From: Phycisphaerae bacterium
GTDB taxonomy: Bacteria; Planctomycetota; Phycisphaerae; UBA1845; JAFGLZ01
NCBI GenBank assembly: GCA_016927755.1
Contig: JAFGLZ010000262.1
Coordinates: forward strand, 1-64,000
Reading direction: 5' to 3'
Length of the DNA stretch: 64,000 bases
A program made the translations under genes and the position numbers. Positions 44,604-52,551 of the stretch are shown one piece after another; position 1 is the stretch's first letter; every line of letters begins with the position of its first letter. Under the pieces are notes generated by a model that saw only the letters and a list, made by a program, of their open reading frames with translations, was not told where the DNA came from and did no database searches.

Positions 44604-46013
44604 ATGAATCACCCGGGCACGTTCATGACGACCATCGCGGCCGTTCTGACCTTGACGGTTAGCCTCTTCGGCGATGCCGTCAACGAACGCCCGCTGGACG
44701 GTCCCTGGCCGCAGTACAACGCCAATCCCTTCGTGATCAAGACGGAACTCCCGCCTCCGCCGGACTCGGCGGGGGGAATCATCGTGGACGACGTCAATGA
44801 CGACGGGCTGATCGACTATCTCGTCAGCGTCCCCGGGCACGTGGCGGCCTATCAGCATGGCGGCGCCAAGCTCTGGCTGATCAAGACGGACATCCGGGTC
44901 GGCAACGCGTCGGAGCTTTACGGCCTGCCGGGTCACAACGGGCCCGGGCTGCAGGCCGGCGACTGCGACGGCGACGGGCACACGGAGGTCCTCTTCCTCG
45001 CGCAGGACGGCAAGCTTCATATCCTCGAGGGCGTCACCGGCAAGGAGAAGACAGTCCTGGAGATGCCCCAGCCCTACAAGGACGGCATGGCCTGGCAGCA
45101 CGTCGTCCTGTGCAATCTCCGCGGCAAGGGCGTCCGTGACGTCCTCCTCCAGACGACGAACCGGGCGGGCTACAAGATGGGGCGGTACCTGGCCGCCTAC
45201 GCGCTGGACGCGCCGACCAAGCCGCTCTGGCAGACGGACGGCTACCTCGGCTGCGCGCACACCGGCGCGCGGGTGGCCGATCTGAATGGCGACGGACTCG
45301 ACGAGGTGCTTGGAGCGACCGTGCTTGCGCCGGACGGCAAGCTGCTCTTCCGGCTGCCGATGAAGGACGGCCACGTCGACAGCATCTTCGTCGGCCCGGT
45401 TCTTCCGGACGTCAAGACCCTTCAGATCGTCGGCCTGCAGGAAGGCGGCGCGGACGGCGGGAACCACGTCTATCTGTGGGACCATCAGAAGATGTACTGG
45501 CAGGCGCACCACCAGCACATCGAGCCGCAGAACGCCGCGATCGGGCGGTTCGACCCGGGTCGGAAAGGGCTGCAGATCTGGTGCCGCTCGCGCTTCGACG
45601 AGCACCAGAAGCCTTTCGTCCTCGACGCCGAGGGCAAGCTCATCAGCCAGTACGAGATGGACAAGGTCGCCCCCCAGGGCTGGACGACCAAGGGCGTCGA
45701 GGTGATCTACACGATCGATTGGACCGGGGAGCCGAAGCAGCTCGCCGCGGCCAAGGCCCGCCACGCCTCCGGCGACGTCTGCGTCTTCGACGCCGTCAGC
45801 GGCGCGTTCGTCCACGTCATCAAGACCAAGGCCGATCGCCTTTACGTCGCCGACGTCGCCGGAGATTGGCGCGAGGAGATCGTGATTCTCGCCGGCAACG
45901 AGCTGCACATCCACCATAACCCCGCCCCGAACCCCCAGCCCAACCTGCCGAGGCTGTGGCACCAGCAGTGGTACCGACGGAGCAAGATGACGCACAATTA
46001 CTACTGCCCGTGA
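44604..46013 (+). CDS. Exported FG-GAP beta-propeller protein, rhamnogalacturonan-lyase-like, 469 aa
   Basis: Signal peptide (FMTTIAAVLTLTVSLFGDA). Calcium-binding-type repeats DVNDDGLIDYL, DCDGDGHTEVLF and DLNGDGLDEVLG are spaced as in FG-GAP/VCBS propeller blades. The conserved ending YRRSKMTHNYYCP resembles planctomycete and Bacteroidota rhamnogalacturonan lyases of the PL11 type, which are eight-bladed propellers with bound calcium. The likely role is degradation of pectin side regions, in line with the giant lyase at 34 kb. The start has only a weak GAGATGAGAG upstream. Confidence 0.75.
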   Translation: MNHPGTFMTTIAAVLTLTVSLFGDAVNERPLDGPWPQYNANPFVIKTELPPPPDSAGGIIVDDVNDDGLIDYLVSVPGHVAAYQHGGAKLWLIKTDIRVGNASELYGLPGHNGPGLQAGDCDGDGHTEVLFLAQDGKLHILEGVTGKEKTVLEMPQPYKDGMAWQHVVLCNLRGKGVRDVLLQTTNRAGYKMGRYLAAYALDAPTKPLWQTDGYLGCAHTGARVADLNGDGLDEVLGATVLAPDGKLLFRLPMKDGHVDSIFVGPVLPDVKTLQIVGLQEGGADGGNHVYLWDHQKMYWQAHHQHIEPQNAAIGRFDPGRKGLQIWCRSRFDEHQKPFVLDAEGKLISQYEMDKVAPQGWTTKGVEVIYTIDWTGEPKQLAAAKARHASGDVCVFDAVSGAFVHVIKTKADRLYVADVAGDWREEIVILAGNELHIHHNPAPNPQPNLPRLWHQQWYRRSKMTHNYYCP

Positions 46014-46273
46014 CCCACGCCGTCTCCCTAGCCTACCACGAAAGAAGAACAAATCTGTTACATTGAAACTAGTATAACATACGGCAGGACAGAGGGGCCT
46101 CACACAACTACTTATAGTAGAGGTACTTATACGCCTCAAGTCTTGGTGTTACCTATCATTCGGGGGGGCAGATGCCAATATTCAGTAGACTTTTCCTTGA
46201 CCTTTGGTTTCTTGGCTTGCAGCAACTCCGCCTTCGTCCTATAATCTGGGAGACGGAGTTTGGAGGATCCCCC

Positions 46274-46822
46274 GTGGAAGACAAGGAACTTGACGCGATG
46301 GCTGCTATTACTCGTGCTCTTGGTCAGTTTGGCGAGGGCGAGTCCGACATAGTCCAACGCATCCTTCGCTGGGCCTGCGAGCGATATAGGCTTGAGTCAA
46401 CTTCGGCCAGTCGTCCGGTGTCAAAATTGCATGAAGCAGACGAAGCTTTGCCCGAATACAGCTCCTCAGCTTCCAGCTCAGAGCATGGTTTTGAGGACCT
46501 TCCCGACCTCTACCACAGGATGGACCCAAGGACAGATCCAGATCGTGCACTCACGGTCGCCTACTGGTGCCAAGTTGTTGAGGGGGGCGGGACGTTCACG
46601 GGGAGAGAGGTCAACTCGAAGCTCAATGACTTGGGCCACCGGCTAGCGAACATCACTGATGCGCTCAACTCGCTGATGCGTAGGAAGCCGCAATTGGTTA
46701 TCCAAGCCGCTAGGATGGGGCCTAGCAAACAATCGCACAAGAGGTATAAGCTCACTGCGGCGGGAGTGAGAGAGGCGCAATCCCGCCTAACTCATCTGGA
46801 CATCTCTGAGGATGCCAATTGA
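46274..46822 (+). CDS. Unknown protein with C-terminal winged-helix-like domain, 182 aa
   Basis: The GTG at 46274 is chosen because GGAGG (46262-46266) lies 7 nt upstream; an ATG at 46172 is in frame but has no such site. The N-terminus (EDKELDAMAAITRALGQF...IVQRILRWACERY) is a short helical motif found at the start of various uncharacterised bacterial proteins. A variable Ser-rich linker follows, and the C-terminal half (VAYWCQVVEGGGTFTGREVN ... YKLTAAGVREAQSRL) resembles a winged helix. GC is lower here than in neighbouring genes and the 260 nt upstream are AT-rich, suggesting acquisition. Function unknown. Confidence 0.65.
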   Translation: MEDKELDAMAAITRALGQFGEGESDIVQRILRWACERYRLESTSASRPVSKLHEADEALPEYSSSASSSEHGFEDLPDLYHRMDPRTDPDRALTVAYWCQVVEGGGTFTGREVNSKLNDLGHRLANITDALNSLMRRKPQLVIQAARMGPSKQSHKRYKLTAAGVREAQSRLTHLDISEDAN

Positions 46823-46908
46823 CTGCCGCAACAGTTGATTTCCCAGATTCGAGGCGCGGGTGAAGTGGAGAAGAACGAGCGATCAACGACGAAGGAATCA
46901 TGAGGCAC

Positions 46909-46946
46909 AAAAAACACCCCTGGCGATGGAGTCGTCCAGGGGTGCC
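46909..46946 (-). terminator. Intrinsic terminator for minus-strand transcription
   Basis: CACCCCTGG (46915-46923) and CCAGGGGTG (46936-46944) form a perfect 9-bp stem. Read on the minus strand, the stem is followed directly by TTTTTT (46909-46914). It would stop transcripts coming from the DUF89 gene at 47246-48289. Confidence 0.75.
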
Positions 46947-47031
46947 GGGCGCTAGCCCTGATGAATCTATGCAAATTCATTATCGGCATGGCCGTCCGGA
47001 AAGTCAACGACTCCTTTTGGAGGATCGACCC

Positions 47032-47172
47032 ATGAAAAGGTCGAATCGACAAAGGCCGGCACCGCCCGGCCGCCGGAAGGTCTTCTGCCGATCGTTTGTC
47101 CACTACTTGACAGGGAAGCGCGTCTACCCCCGCCGGGGGAAGGCGTTCTGCTTCCACGTTCGGCACCGTTGA
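47032..47172 (+). CDS. Small basic protein, 46 aa
   Basis: The ATG has a perfect GGAGG at 47019-47023 with 8-nt spacing. The product (MKRSNRQRPAPPGRRKVF..., ending GKRVYPRRGKAFCFHVRHR) is strongly basic with two cysteines and the pattern FCRSFVHYLTGKRVYP. Similar tiny proteins with a C-R-S-F/Y...H...T/S-G-K core occur in planctomycetes as I recall; their function is unknown. A terminator follows 13 nt after the stop. It is too small for standard gene callers but has every sign of a gene. Confidence 0.7.
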   Translation: MKRSNRQRPAPPGRRKVFCRSFVHYLTGKRVYPRRGKAFCFHVRHR

Positions 47173-47185
47173 CCTCCGCTGCAGG

Positions 47186-47219
47186 CTGGCTCCCCGGATT
47201 CGGGGGGCCAGCCCCTTTT
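47186..47219 (+). terminator. Intrinsic terminator after the 46-aa gene
   Basis: CTGGCTCCCC (47186-47195) pairs with GGGGGGCCAG (47202-47211), one G:T pair included, followed by CCCCTTTT. The T-run is short but the stem is strong. Confidence 0.65.
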
Positions 47220-47245
47220 CCCGATTCATGGAGATGGATGGTGTT

Positions 47246-48289
47246 TCACACCTGCTCGAACTTGCACACCTGGTCGTAAAGCTTCCCGTTTAGCCGCTTG
47301 GCGATTTCCGTATCCTTCAGCAGGGCGATCTTGAGGACGTCGCACGTGAACACGATGTGGTAGTTGCTCTCGATCGACCGTCCCATGCCTTCGAGGATGA
47401 TCAGGTCGGCGTCGCGGGCGGCGTCGTTGCACGCGTCGCTGATGTCGCTCAGGTCGATCAGCGGCGCGCCACATCCGCTGGCGACCGTGGCGATGCGGTC
47501 TTCGGCCAGAAGGTTCGCCAGGACGGCATCGAGGCCCTTCAGGCGATCGAGCACGTCGTTCAGCTCGGGGAACGTGATGTCGTTCAGCGACGGCGTGGAG
47601 TTCGCCGCTAGGACGACCCGAGCGCCCCGGCGGGCCAGGTGCCGGGCCAGGGGGATGCAGCCGAGGATCAGGTCGGACCCGGCGTTGTCGACGAAGAAGA
47701 GCACATGACGGTAGGTCGGCTTGTTGAGCAGTCTGTCGGACAGTGTGTCGAAGTCGTCTACGAACCAGGGGCGGCGAGGTTGACGCTCGCGGGTCGCGTG
47801 GAAGTCCATGCCCTCGGCGTGGTAGTTCTCGATGGTCGCCATTGACCCGAGGTCGAAGATGTTGCCCGCGAAGACGCCGCGAATCAGGGCCTCGATGAGC
47901 CCCGGACCGTCCAGGGCGTCCAGCTCGGCGAGCACGTCGGGGTACAGCCCGATCGCCGCGTGGTTCTCGGCCTGCTTGACCTGCGCGTAGGGGTCGTCGA
48001 TGCCGTGCTTGCGGAGGAGCCGCTCGCGACAGCGGTCGAAGCTGAGCACGGTCAGCGGTCCCCAGTAGGCCGGGTCGGAGCGAAGGAAGTCGAGCTCCGA
48101 CAGCAGCTCCTGGCGGAAGGCCTTGATCGGCGCCTCGTCCAGTCCCTGCTTGCGGGCCAGGGCGAGCATCGTCTCGGTGTGGTGCGTGAAGTGCCCGATC
48201 CAGTAGTCGCGTCCGACCGGATCGGCCAGCAGGTCCCAGTCCGAGACCACGTACGCCTGGGGATCGGCCAACTTGCACAGAACGGCCAT
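47246..48289 (-). CDS. ARMT1/DUF89-type metal-dependent phosphatase, 347 aa
   Basis: The ATG has GGAGG 4 nt upstream. The domain reads SDPAYWGPLTVLSFDRCRER, then the Asp/Asn metal and phosphate motifs FVDNAGSDLILGCIPLARHL and VLAANSTPSLNDIT, and LIILEGMGRSIESNYH. These are the family motifs of DUF89, whose members hydrolyse damaged or overflow phosphate esters (for example 4'-phosphopantetheine or fructose-1-phosphate) with Mn or Co. The exact substrate is not readable. Cytosolic. Its transcript should end at the terminator at 46909-46946. Confidence 0.87.
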   Translation of the reverse strand: MAVLCKLADPQAYVVSDWDLLADPVGRDYWIGHFTHHTETMLALARKQGLDEAPIKAFRQELLSELDFLRSDPAYWGPLTVLSFDRCRERLLRKHGIDDPYAQVKQAENHAAIGLYPDVLAELDALDGPGLIEALIRGVFAGNIFDLGSMATIENYHAEGMDFHATRERQPRRPWFVDDFDTLSDRLLNKPTYRHVLFFVDNAGSDLILGCIPLARHLARRGARVVLAANSTPSLNDITFPELNDVLDRLKGLDAVLANLLAEDRIATVASGCGAPLIDLSDISDACNDAARDADLIILEGMGRSIESNYHIVFTCDVLKIALLKDTEIAKRLNGKLYDQVCKFEQV

Positions 48290-48340
48290 GAGACCTCCTC
48301 GCCAGGGCCCTTTTCAGCTAGACAGGTTTGTGGCGGGTGG

Positions 48341-48472
48341 CACGGGTCCGCACAGGGGGACCATTCCGCCTGAACGAGCCACGGGTCAGCGGGATGCACC
48401 GTTCTGAATCATGGCGGCGTTCCGCGGACCCGTGTTTCGTTCCATGTCAGAAGGCTCATCTGACGCTGACCC
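48341..48472. repeat. Two interleaved inverted repeats
   Basis: CACGGGTCCGC (48341-48351) is the exact reverse complement of GCGGACCCGTG (48424-48434). GGGTCAGCG (48383-48391) is the exact reverse complement of CGCTGACCC (48464-48472). The arms alternate (a b a' b'), so both stems together would make a pseudoknot. All four arms are versions of one motif, CACGGGTCMGC. The element lies 52 nt upstream of the DUF89 start, inside the 48290-48655 gap; I see no gene in that gap. Confidence 0.7.
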
Positions 48473-48655
48473 ATGCCACCCTGAACCTGATGCGAAACCC
48501 ACTCACCGAAAGGGGCACTAGCGCAATCCGCGCCGGTCGTCCGGGCCCGGGCCCCGCAGCGCGATCGAAGCGGAGAGTGTAACCGAAAAGTCCGGCAAGA
48601 GTGCAGCGCGGCGAGGACCGACAGAGCCCGGCGTGAATTGCCCGAGACGCGTGGT

Positions 48656-50059
48656 TCACACTGAGCGGGGACTCTCGTCGATCGTGGGATTCGTCGCCCG
48701 GCTCGATGATCGGTACGCGACCCACCACGTCACGACGATCAGGGTATCGGCGGCAAAGAGCAGCAGATTGATCCGCCCCAGGAGAGGTGGGGCCGCGTAC
48801 ATCGCCAGCCAGGCGATCAGCGACGCGATCCACGTCACGTACAGGATCCGCTCCGATCGCGTCCGCCGCGACCAGCCGACGTCGGGCAGCATGGCGGCGG
48901 CGATCGTGGCGATCGGCATGACCAGGACGAAACTGTGCGCCCAGGCGATTTTGCCCAACGTGTTCGAGATCAGGAACGTCGCCGCCGGCGCGACGTAGAA
49001 GGCAAGCTCGTCGCGCCGATCCCACCGACCCGGCGCCAAGAAGCACGCCAGCGCCAACTGCGCCGCGAACCAGCCCCCCAGGATCCAGAAGAGCCGGCGT
49101 TGCGACGATGGATCGACGAAGTGTACGTCTTCGTATTCCTCGCGGTCGAACCCGATGACGAACATGCAGGCCAGCCGGTACCAGCTCTGGTTCTTGTCGG
49201 AGAACTCGTTGATGTGTGGGATGTCGCCGAAGACGTGGCCCTGGGCGTTCCGTCCGAAGTAGCCGCCCCCGACCTTGGCCCGCCACGAGGCGTAGGCCTC
49301 CAGCGTCTTGGCCGGGCCCATGACGACGACGGGCAGCACGATCATCCAGGCGGCCAGCCCGATCGCCACGCCGGCGAAGAACCGGCCGTCGAGGAGGCGT
49401 TGTCGGATCGGCTCGTGCCGACGCCGCCGGAGGTCGCGCAGCCACATCCAGCCGCAGACGGTGACGACGAGGATGGGCATGATCTTGATGGATGCGGCCG
49501 TGCCCAGCGCGACCCCCGCCATCAGATCCCAACGTCTCCGAAGCCCATATAGCATCAGGCACGCCATGAGCAGGACCAGCAGGTTCACCTGGCCCCGCCC
49601 GAGGGTGTCGAGCGCGGAGATTCCGGCAAAGACGGCCCCCCAGACAACGGCCTTGCCCGTCGAGCCGGGCGATTGCTCGGGCAGCGTCCGGTACAGCAGC
49701 CAGCCCGAGGCGTACCACATCCACAGCGACACGAGGAACCATAGATAGGCCGCGATCTTCGGCGGCAGACATGCCAGCGGCGCGACGAGAATGGCCAGCG
49801 CCGGGGGGTACAAGTAGGGCCAGTCGCGAATGTTGCTGACCTCGTAGATGTCCTGGCCCGCCAGGAGGGCGCATGCTGCCGAGGTGTAGACCGTGAAGTC
49901 CGTGCGGTGCTGCCGATGGGGCGACAGCACGGCGGCCTTGGGCGCCACAAAGAGCCAACCCCAGCCCAGAAGGCCCAGAAACAGGAGGGCCAGCCCCACC
50001 CGACGGCGCCGAGGGGACCCGCTCTCGAGCGTAGCGGCATTTGCCTGAGGGGCGATCAC
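48656..50059 (-). CDS. GT87-type (DUF2029) polytopic mannosyltransferase-like protein, 467 aa
   Basis: The start is GTG at 50059; no in-frame ATG lies nearby upstream. There are about ten TM helices (VGLALLFLGLLGWGWLFVAP; AAYLWFLVSLWMWYASGWLL; FFAGVAIGLAAWMIVLPVVV). The first external loop has HRTDFTVYTSAACALLAGQD, which includes the acidic residue expected for the GT-C fold, and WPYLYPPALAILVAPL. GT87 proteins use polyprenyl-phosphate mannose to build surface glycans. Divergent from the acyl-CoA synthetase gene. Confidence 0.85.
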   Translation of the reverse strand: MIAPQANAATLESGSPRRRRVGLALLFLGLLGWGWLFVAPKAAVLSPHRQHRTDFTVYTSAACALLAGQDIYEVSNIRDWPYLYPPALAILVAPLACLPPKIAAYLWFLVSLWMWYASGWLLYRTLPEQSPGSTGKAVVWGAVFAGISALDTLGRGQVNLLVLLMACLMLYGLRRRWDLMAGVALGTAASIKIMPILVVTVCGWMWLRDLRRRRHEPIRQRLLDGRFFAGVAIGLAAWMIVLPVVVMGPAKTLEAYASWRAKVGGGYFGRNAQGHVFGDIPHINEFSDKNQSWYRLACMFVIGFDREEYEDVHFVDPSSQRRLFWILGGWFAAQLALACFLAPGRWDRRDELAFYVAPAATFLISNTLGKIAWAHSFVLVMPIATIAAAMLPDVGWSRRTRSERILYVTWIASLIAWLAMYAAPPLLGRINLLLFAADTLIVVTWWVAYRSSSRATNPTIDESPRSV

Positions 50060-50448
50060 GGCGGCATCATAGTCATCCGCAAGATCCCGCTCAATCGGAA
50101 GTCGGCTCCGGCGTGAGACCCACCTGGTTCATCGGTCCACCCTTGCAGGGGGTGCTGGTCGGAAGCCGTGAGCGGGAGCCGGGTGAGACGAGTATCAAGA
50201 CAGTTTGGGCCCCGAGAGTACTGCGTAAGAATTGACACAAGTTCTGTCCTTGAAATGCCGACCCAGGGAATTCCCGGACTCTCCGGTCTTGGCGGGCGGT
50301 ATTAAGGTTGCCGGTTGGGTGGTCTCCGTGTAACATCATGGCTTTGGTGCGCCCATCGCGGCTCACCGCGTCCAGGGGGATGAAGCTGCGGCAAGCCAGA
50401 CGTTCCCTGTAAGTGCTTGGGGACCTTGAACCAGGAAGACGACTCGAA
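50060..50448. other. Intergenic region between divergent genes
   Basis: A 389-nt gap that should hold the promoters of the GT87 and acyl-CoA synthetase genes. A TTGACA is present at 50232-50237 but no acceptable -10 lies 16-18 nt after it. I see no gene, repeat or RNA structure. Confidence 0.4.
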
Positions 50449-52551
50449 ATGTTGGAATCACTGTTAATCCCTGACACGGTAGCGGTTATCGGTGCCTCCC
50501 GGACGCCTGGGAAGGTAGGGCATGACATCGTGTCCAACCTGATCAAGGGCGGCTTCGAGGGCAAGATCGTCCCGGTAAACCCGTCGGCCGACGAGATCCT
50601 GGGTTTGCCGTGCTGCAAGGACCTGGCCTCTTTCGGCGAGAAGATCAACATGAGCGTCATCGCGGTCCCGGTGCCGTTCGTGCGAAGCGCCGTGGAGAGT
50701 TCGATCCAGGCGGGCGCCAAGGCGATCGTCGTGATCACGGCGGGCTTCAAGGAAGTGGGGCGCGAGGGGGCCGAGCTCGAGAAGGAGATCGCGCGAATCT
50801 GCCAGGCGAGCCACGTTCGGCTGCTTGGTCCGAACTGCTTGGGGCTGATCAACAGCCATCACAAGATGAACGCGTCTTTCGCCTCGCACATGCCGAAGCC
50901 CGGGGGGATTTCGGTGATGTCGCAGTCGGGAGCGTTGTGCACGGCGATTCTCGACATGGCCGCCCACCGCCACCTGGGCCTAGCCAAGGTCATCAGCGTG
51001 GGCAACAAGGCCGACATCGACGAGACCGACCTGCTCGAGGCGCTGGCGGCGGATCCGGACACGAAGGTGATCGTTGGTTACCTGGAGAGCATCGGATCGG
51101 GGAATCAGTTCATCAAGATCGCCGAGAATGCGGCCTCGATCAAGCCGGTGATCATCCTGAAGGCGGGCACGACGTCGTCAGGCGTCAAGGCGGCCTCCAG
51201 CCACACCGGGAGTCTCGCGGGCGCCGACATCGCGTACGGAGCGGCCTTTAGGCGCGCTGGCGTGATTCGAGCGGACACGTTCGAGGCACTGTTCGATTGC
51301 GCCAAGGCGCTTTCGATGCAGCCGCTACCCAAGGGCGACCGGGTCGCGATCATCACGAACGCCGGCGGTCCCGGGATCATGGCGGCGGACGCCGTGGAGA
51401 ACGCCGGGATGGAGGTCGCGGCGTTGGCGCGCGCATCGGCAACCGCGCTCAAGAAGAGGCTTCCGGCGGCGGCGAGCGTGGGCAATCCGATCGACGTTCT
51501 GGGCGACGCCGACCCGGAACGATACATTACGGCCCTGAACGCCGCGCAGGACGACTCGTCGGTGGACGCGATTATCGTGATCCTGACCCCGCAGGCGATG
51601 ACGAAGCCGGCGGACACGGCGCTGGCCATGGCCAAGTGTCTACGCGGCGAGAAGCCCGTCATGGTGGCGTTCATGGGCGGGCAGGACGTCATGCCGGGGC
51701 GGGAGGAGTTGGTTGCGCACAGTCTGCCCGACTACCCCGCGCCCGAGCGGGCGGTCGCGGCGCTGCGGGCCATGTGCGACTACGCGGCATGGCGTCGTCG
51801 ACCGCCGCGTGTGGTGACTCGGTTCCCCGTGAACCGCCGCCGCGTCGAGCGGATCATCGGGCGAAACCTACGGACCAATCGCACGCAGATCGGCGAGGTC
51901 GAGGCCAAGGAGATCCTTCGGGCGTACAACTTCACGGTCCCGGAGGGCCACCTGGCCGCAACGGCGGACGAGGGCATCGACGTGGCCGGGCGCGTCGGGT
52001 ACCCCGTGGCGATGAAGATCGTCTCGCCGGACGTCGTCCACAAGTCGGATCTGGGCGGGGTTCGGCTGAACCTGGTCGACGCTGACGCGGTTCGCGACGC
52101 GTTCGACCTGATGATGCTTCGGATCCGGCGGGCGCTGCCGGAGGCGCGTCTGGACGGCGTGTACGTGGAGAAGATGTGCGCACGGGGCAGGGAGGTCATC
52201 CTGGGCATGACCCGGGATCCCCAGTTCGGGCCGATGCTCATGTTCGGCTTGGGCGGGATCTTCGTCGAGGTGATGAAGGACGTGACGTTCCACCTGGCGC
52301 CGATCACCGCGGAAGAGGCGATGCAGATGTTGCTCGGGACGCGGTCGTATGCCCTGCTGAAGGGGGCTCGGGGTCAGTCGGGCGTCGATCTGCCGGCCAT
52401 CGCGACCGGCTTGCAGCGGATCAGCCAATTGGTCACGGACTTCCCGCAGGTCGTGGAGCTGGACATCAACCCGTTTATCGTCGGGGAGGTCGGAACCGAC
52501 CCGTTTGTCGCGGATGCACGGATGACGCTGTCTGAAGCTGGTAAGAAGTGA
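50449..52551 (+). CDS. ADP-forming acetate/acyl-CoA synthetase, fused alpha and beta subunits, 700 aa
   Basis: Order: CoA-binding domain (VAVIGASRTPGKVGHDIVSN), succinyl-CoA-ligase-like flavodoxin domains (LGPNCLGLIN; MSQSGALCTAILD), the phospho-His in ASSHTGSLAG near residue 252, and a C-terminal ATP-grasp domain (VGYPVAMKIVSPDVVHKSDL; MLMFGLGGIFVEVMKDVTFH). It makes ATP from acyl-CoA, ADP and phosphate (or the reverse). The ATG at 50449 has AGGAAG 10 nt upstream; a GTG 36 nt upstream is in frame. Its stop overlaps the next start (TGATG), so the two are made together. Confidence 0.92.
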   Translation: MLESLLIPDTVAVIGASRTPGKVGHDIVSNLIKGGFEGKIVPVNPSADEILGLPCCKDLASFGEKINMSVIAVPVPFVRSAVESSIQAGAKAIVVITAGFKEVGREGAELEKEIARICQASHVRLLGPNCLGLINSHHKMNASFASHMPKPGGISVMSQSGALCTAILDMAAHRHLGLAKVISVGNKADIDETDLLEALAADPDTKVIVGYLESIGSGNQFIKIAENAASIKPVIILKAGTTSSGVKAASSHTGSLAGADIAYGAAFRRAGVIRADTFEALFDCAKALSMQPLPKGDRVAIITNAGGPGIMAADAVENAGMEVAALARASATALKKRLPAAASVGNPIDVLGDADPERYITALNAAQDDSSVDAIIVILTPQAMTKPADTALAMAKCLRGEKPVMVAFMGGQDVMPGREELVAHSLPDYPAPERAVAALRAMCDYAAWRRRPPRVVTRFPVNRRRVERIIGRNLRTNRTQIGEVEAKEILRAYNFTVPEGHLAATADEGIDVAGRVGYPVAMKIVSPDVVHKSDLGGVRLNLVDADAVRDAFDLMMLRIRRALPEARLDGVYVEKMCARGREVILGMTRDPQFGPMLMFGLGGIFVEVMKDVTFHLAPITAEEAMQMLLGTRSYALLKGARGQSGVDLPAIATGLQRISQLVTDFPQVVELDINPFIVGEVGTDPFVADARMTLSEAGKK

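Noticed and set aside
46172..46273. Start of the unknown island protein at ATG 46172
   Set aside because: There is no ribosome site, and the GTG at 46274 has GGAGG at 7 nt and begins a known type of N-terminus.
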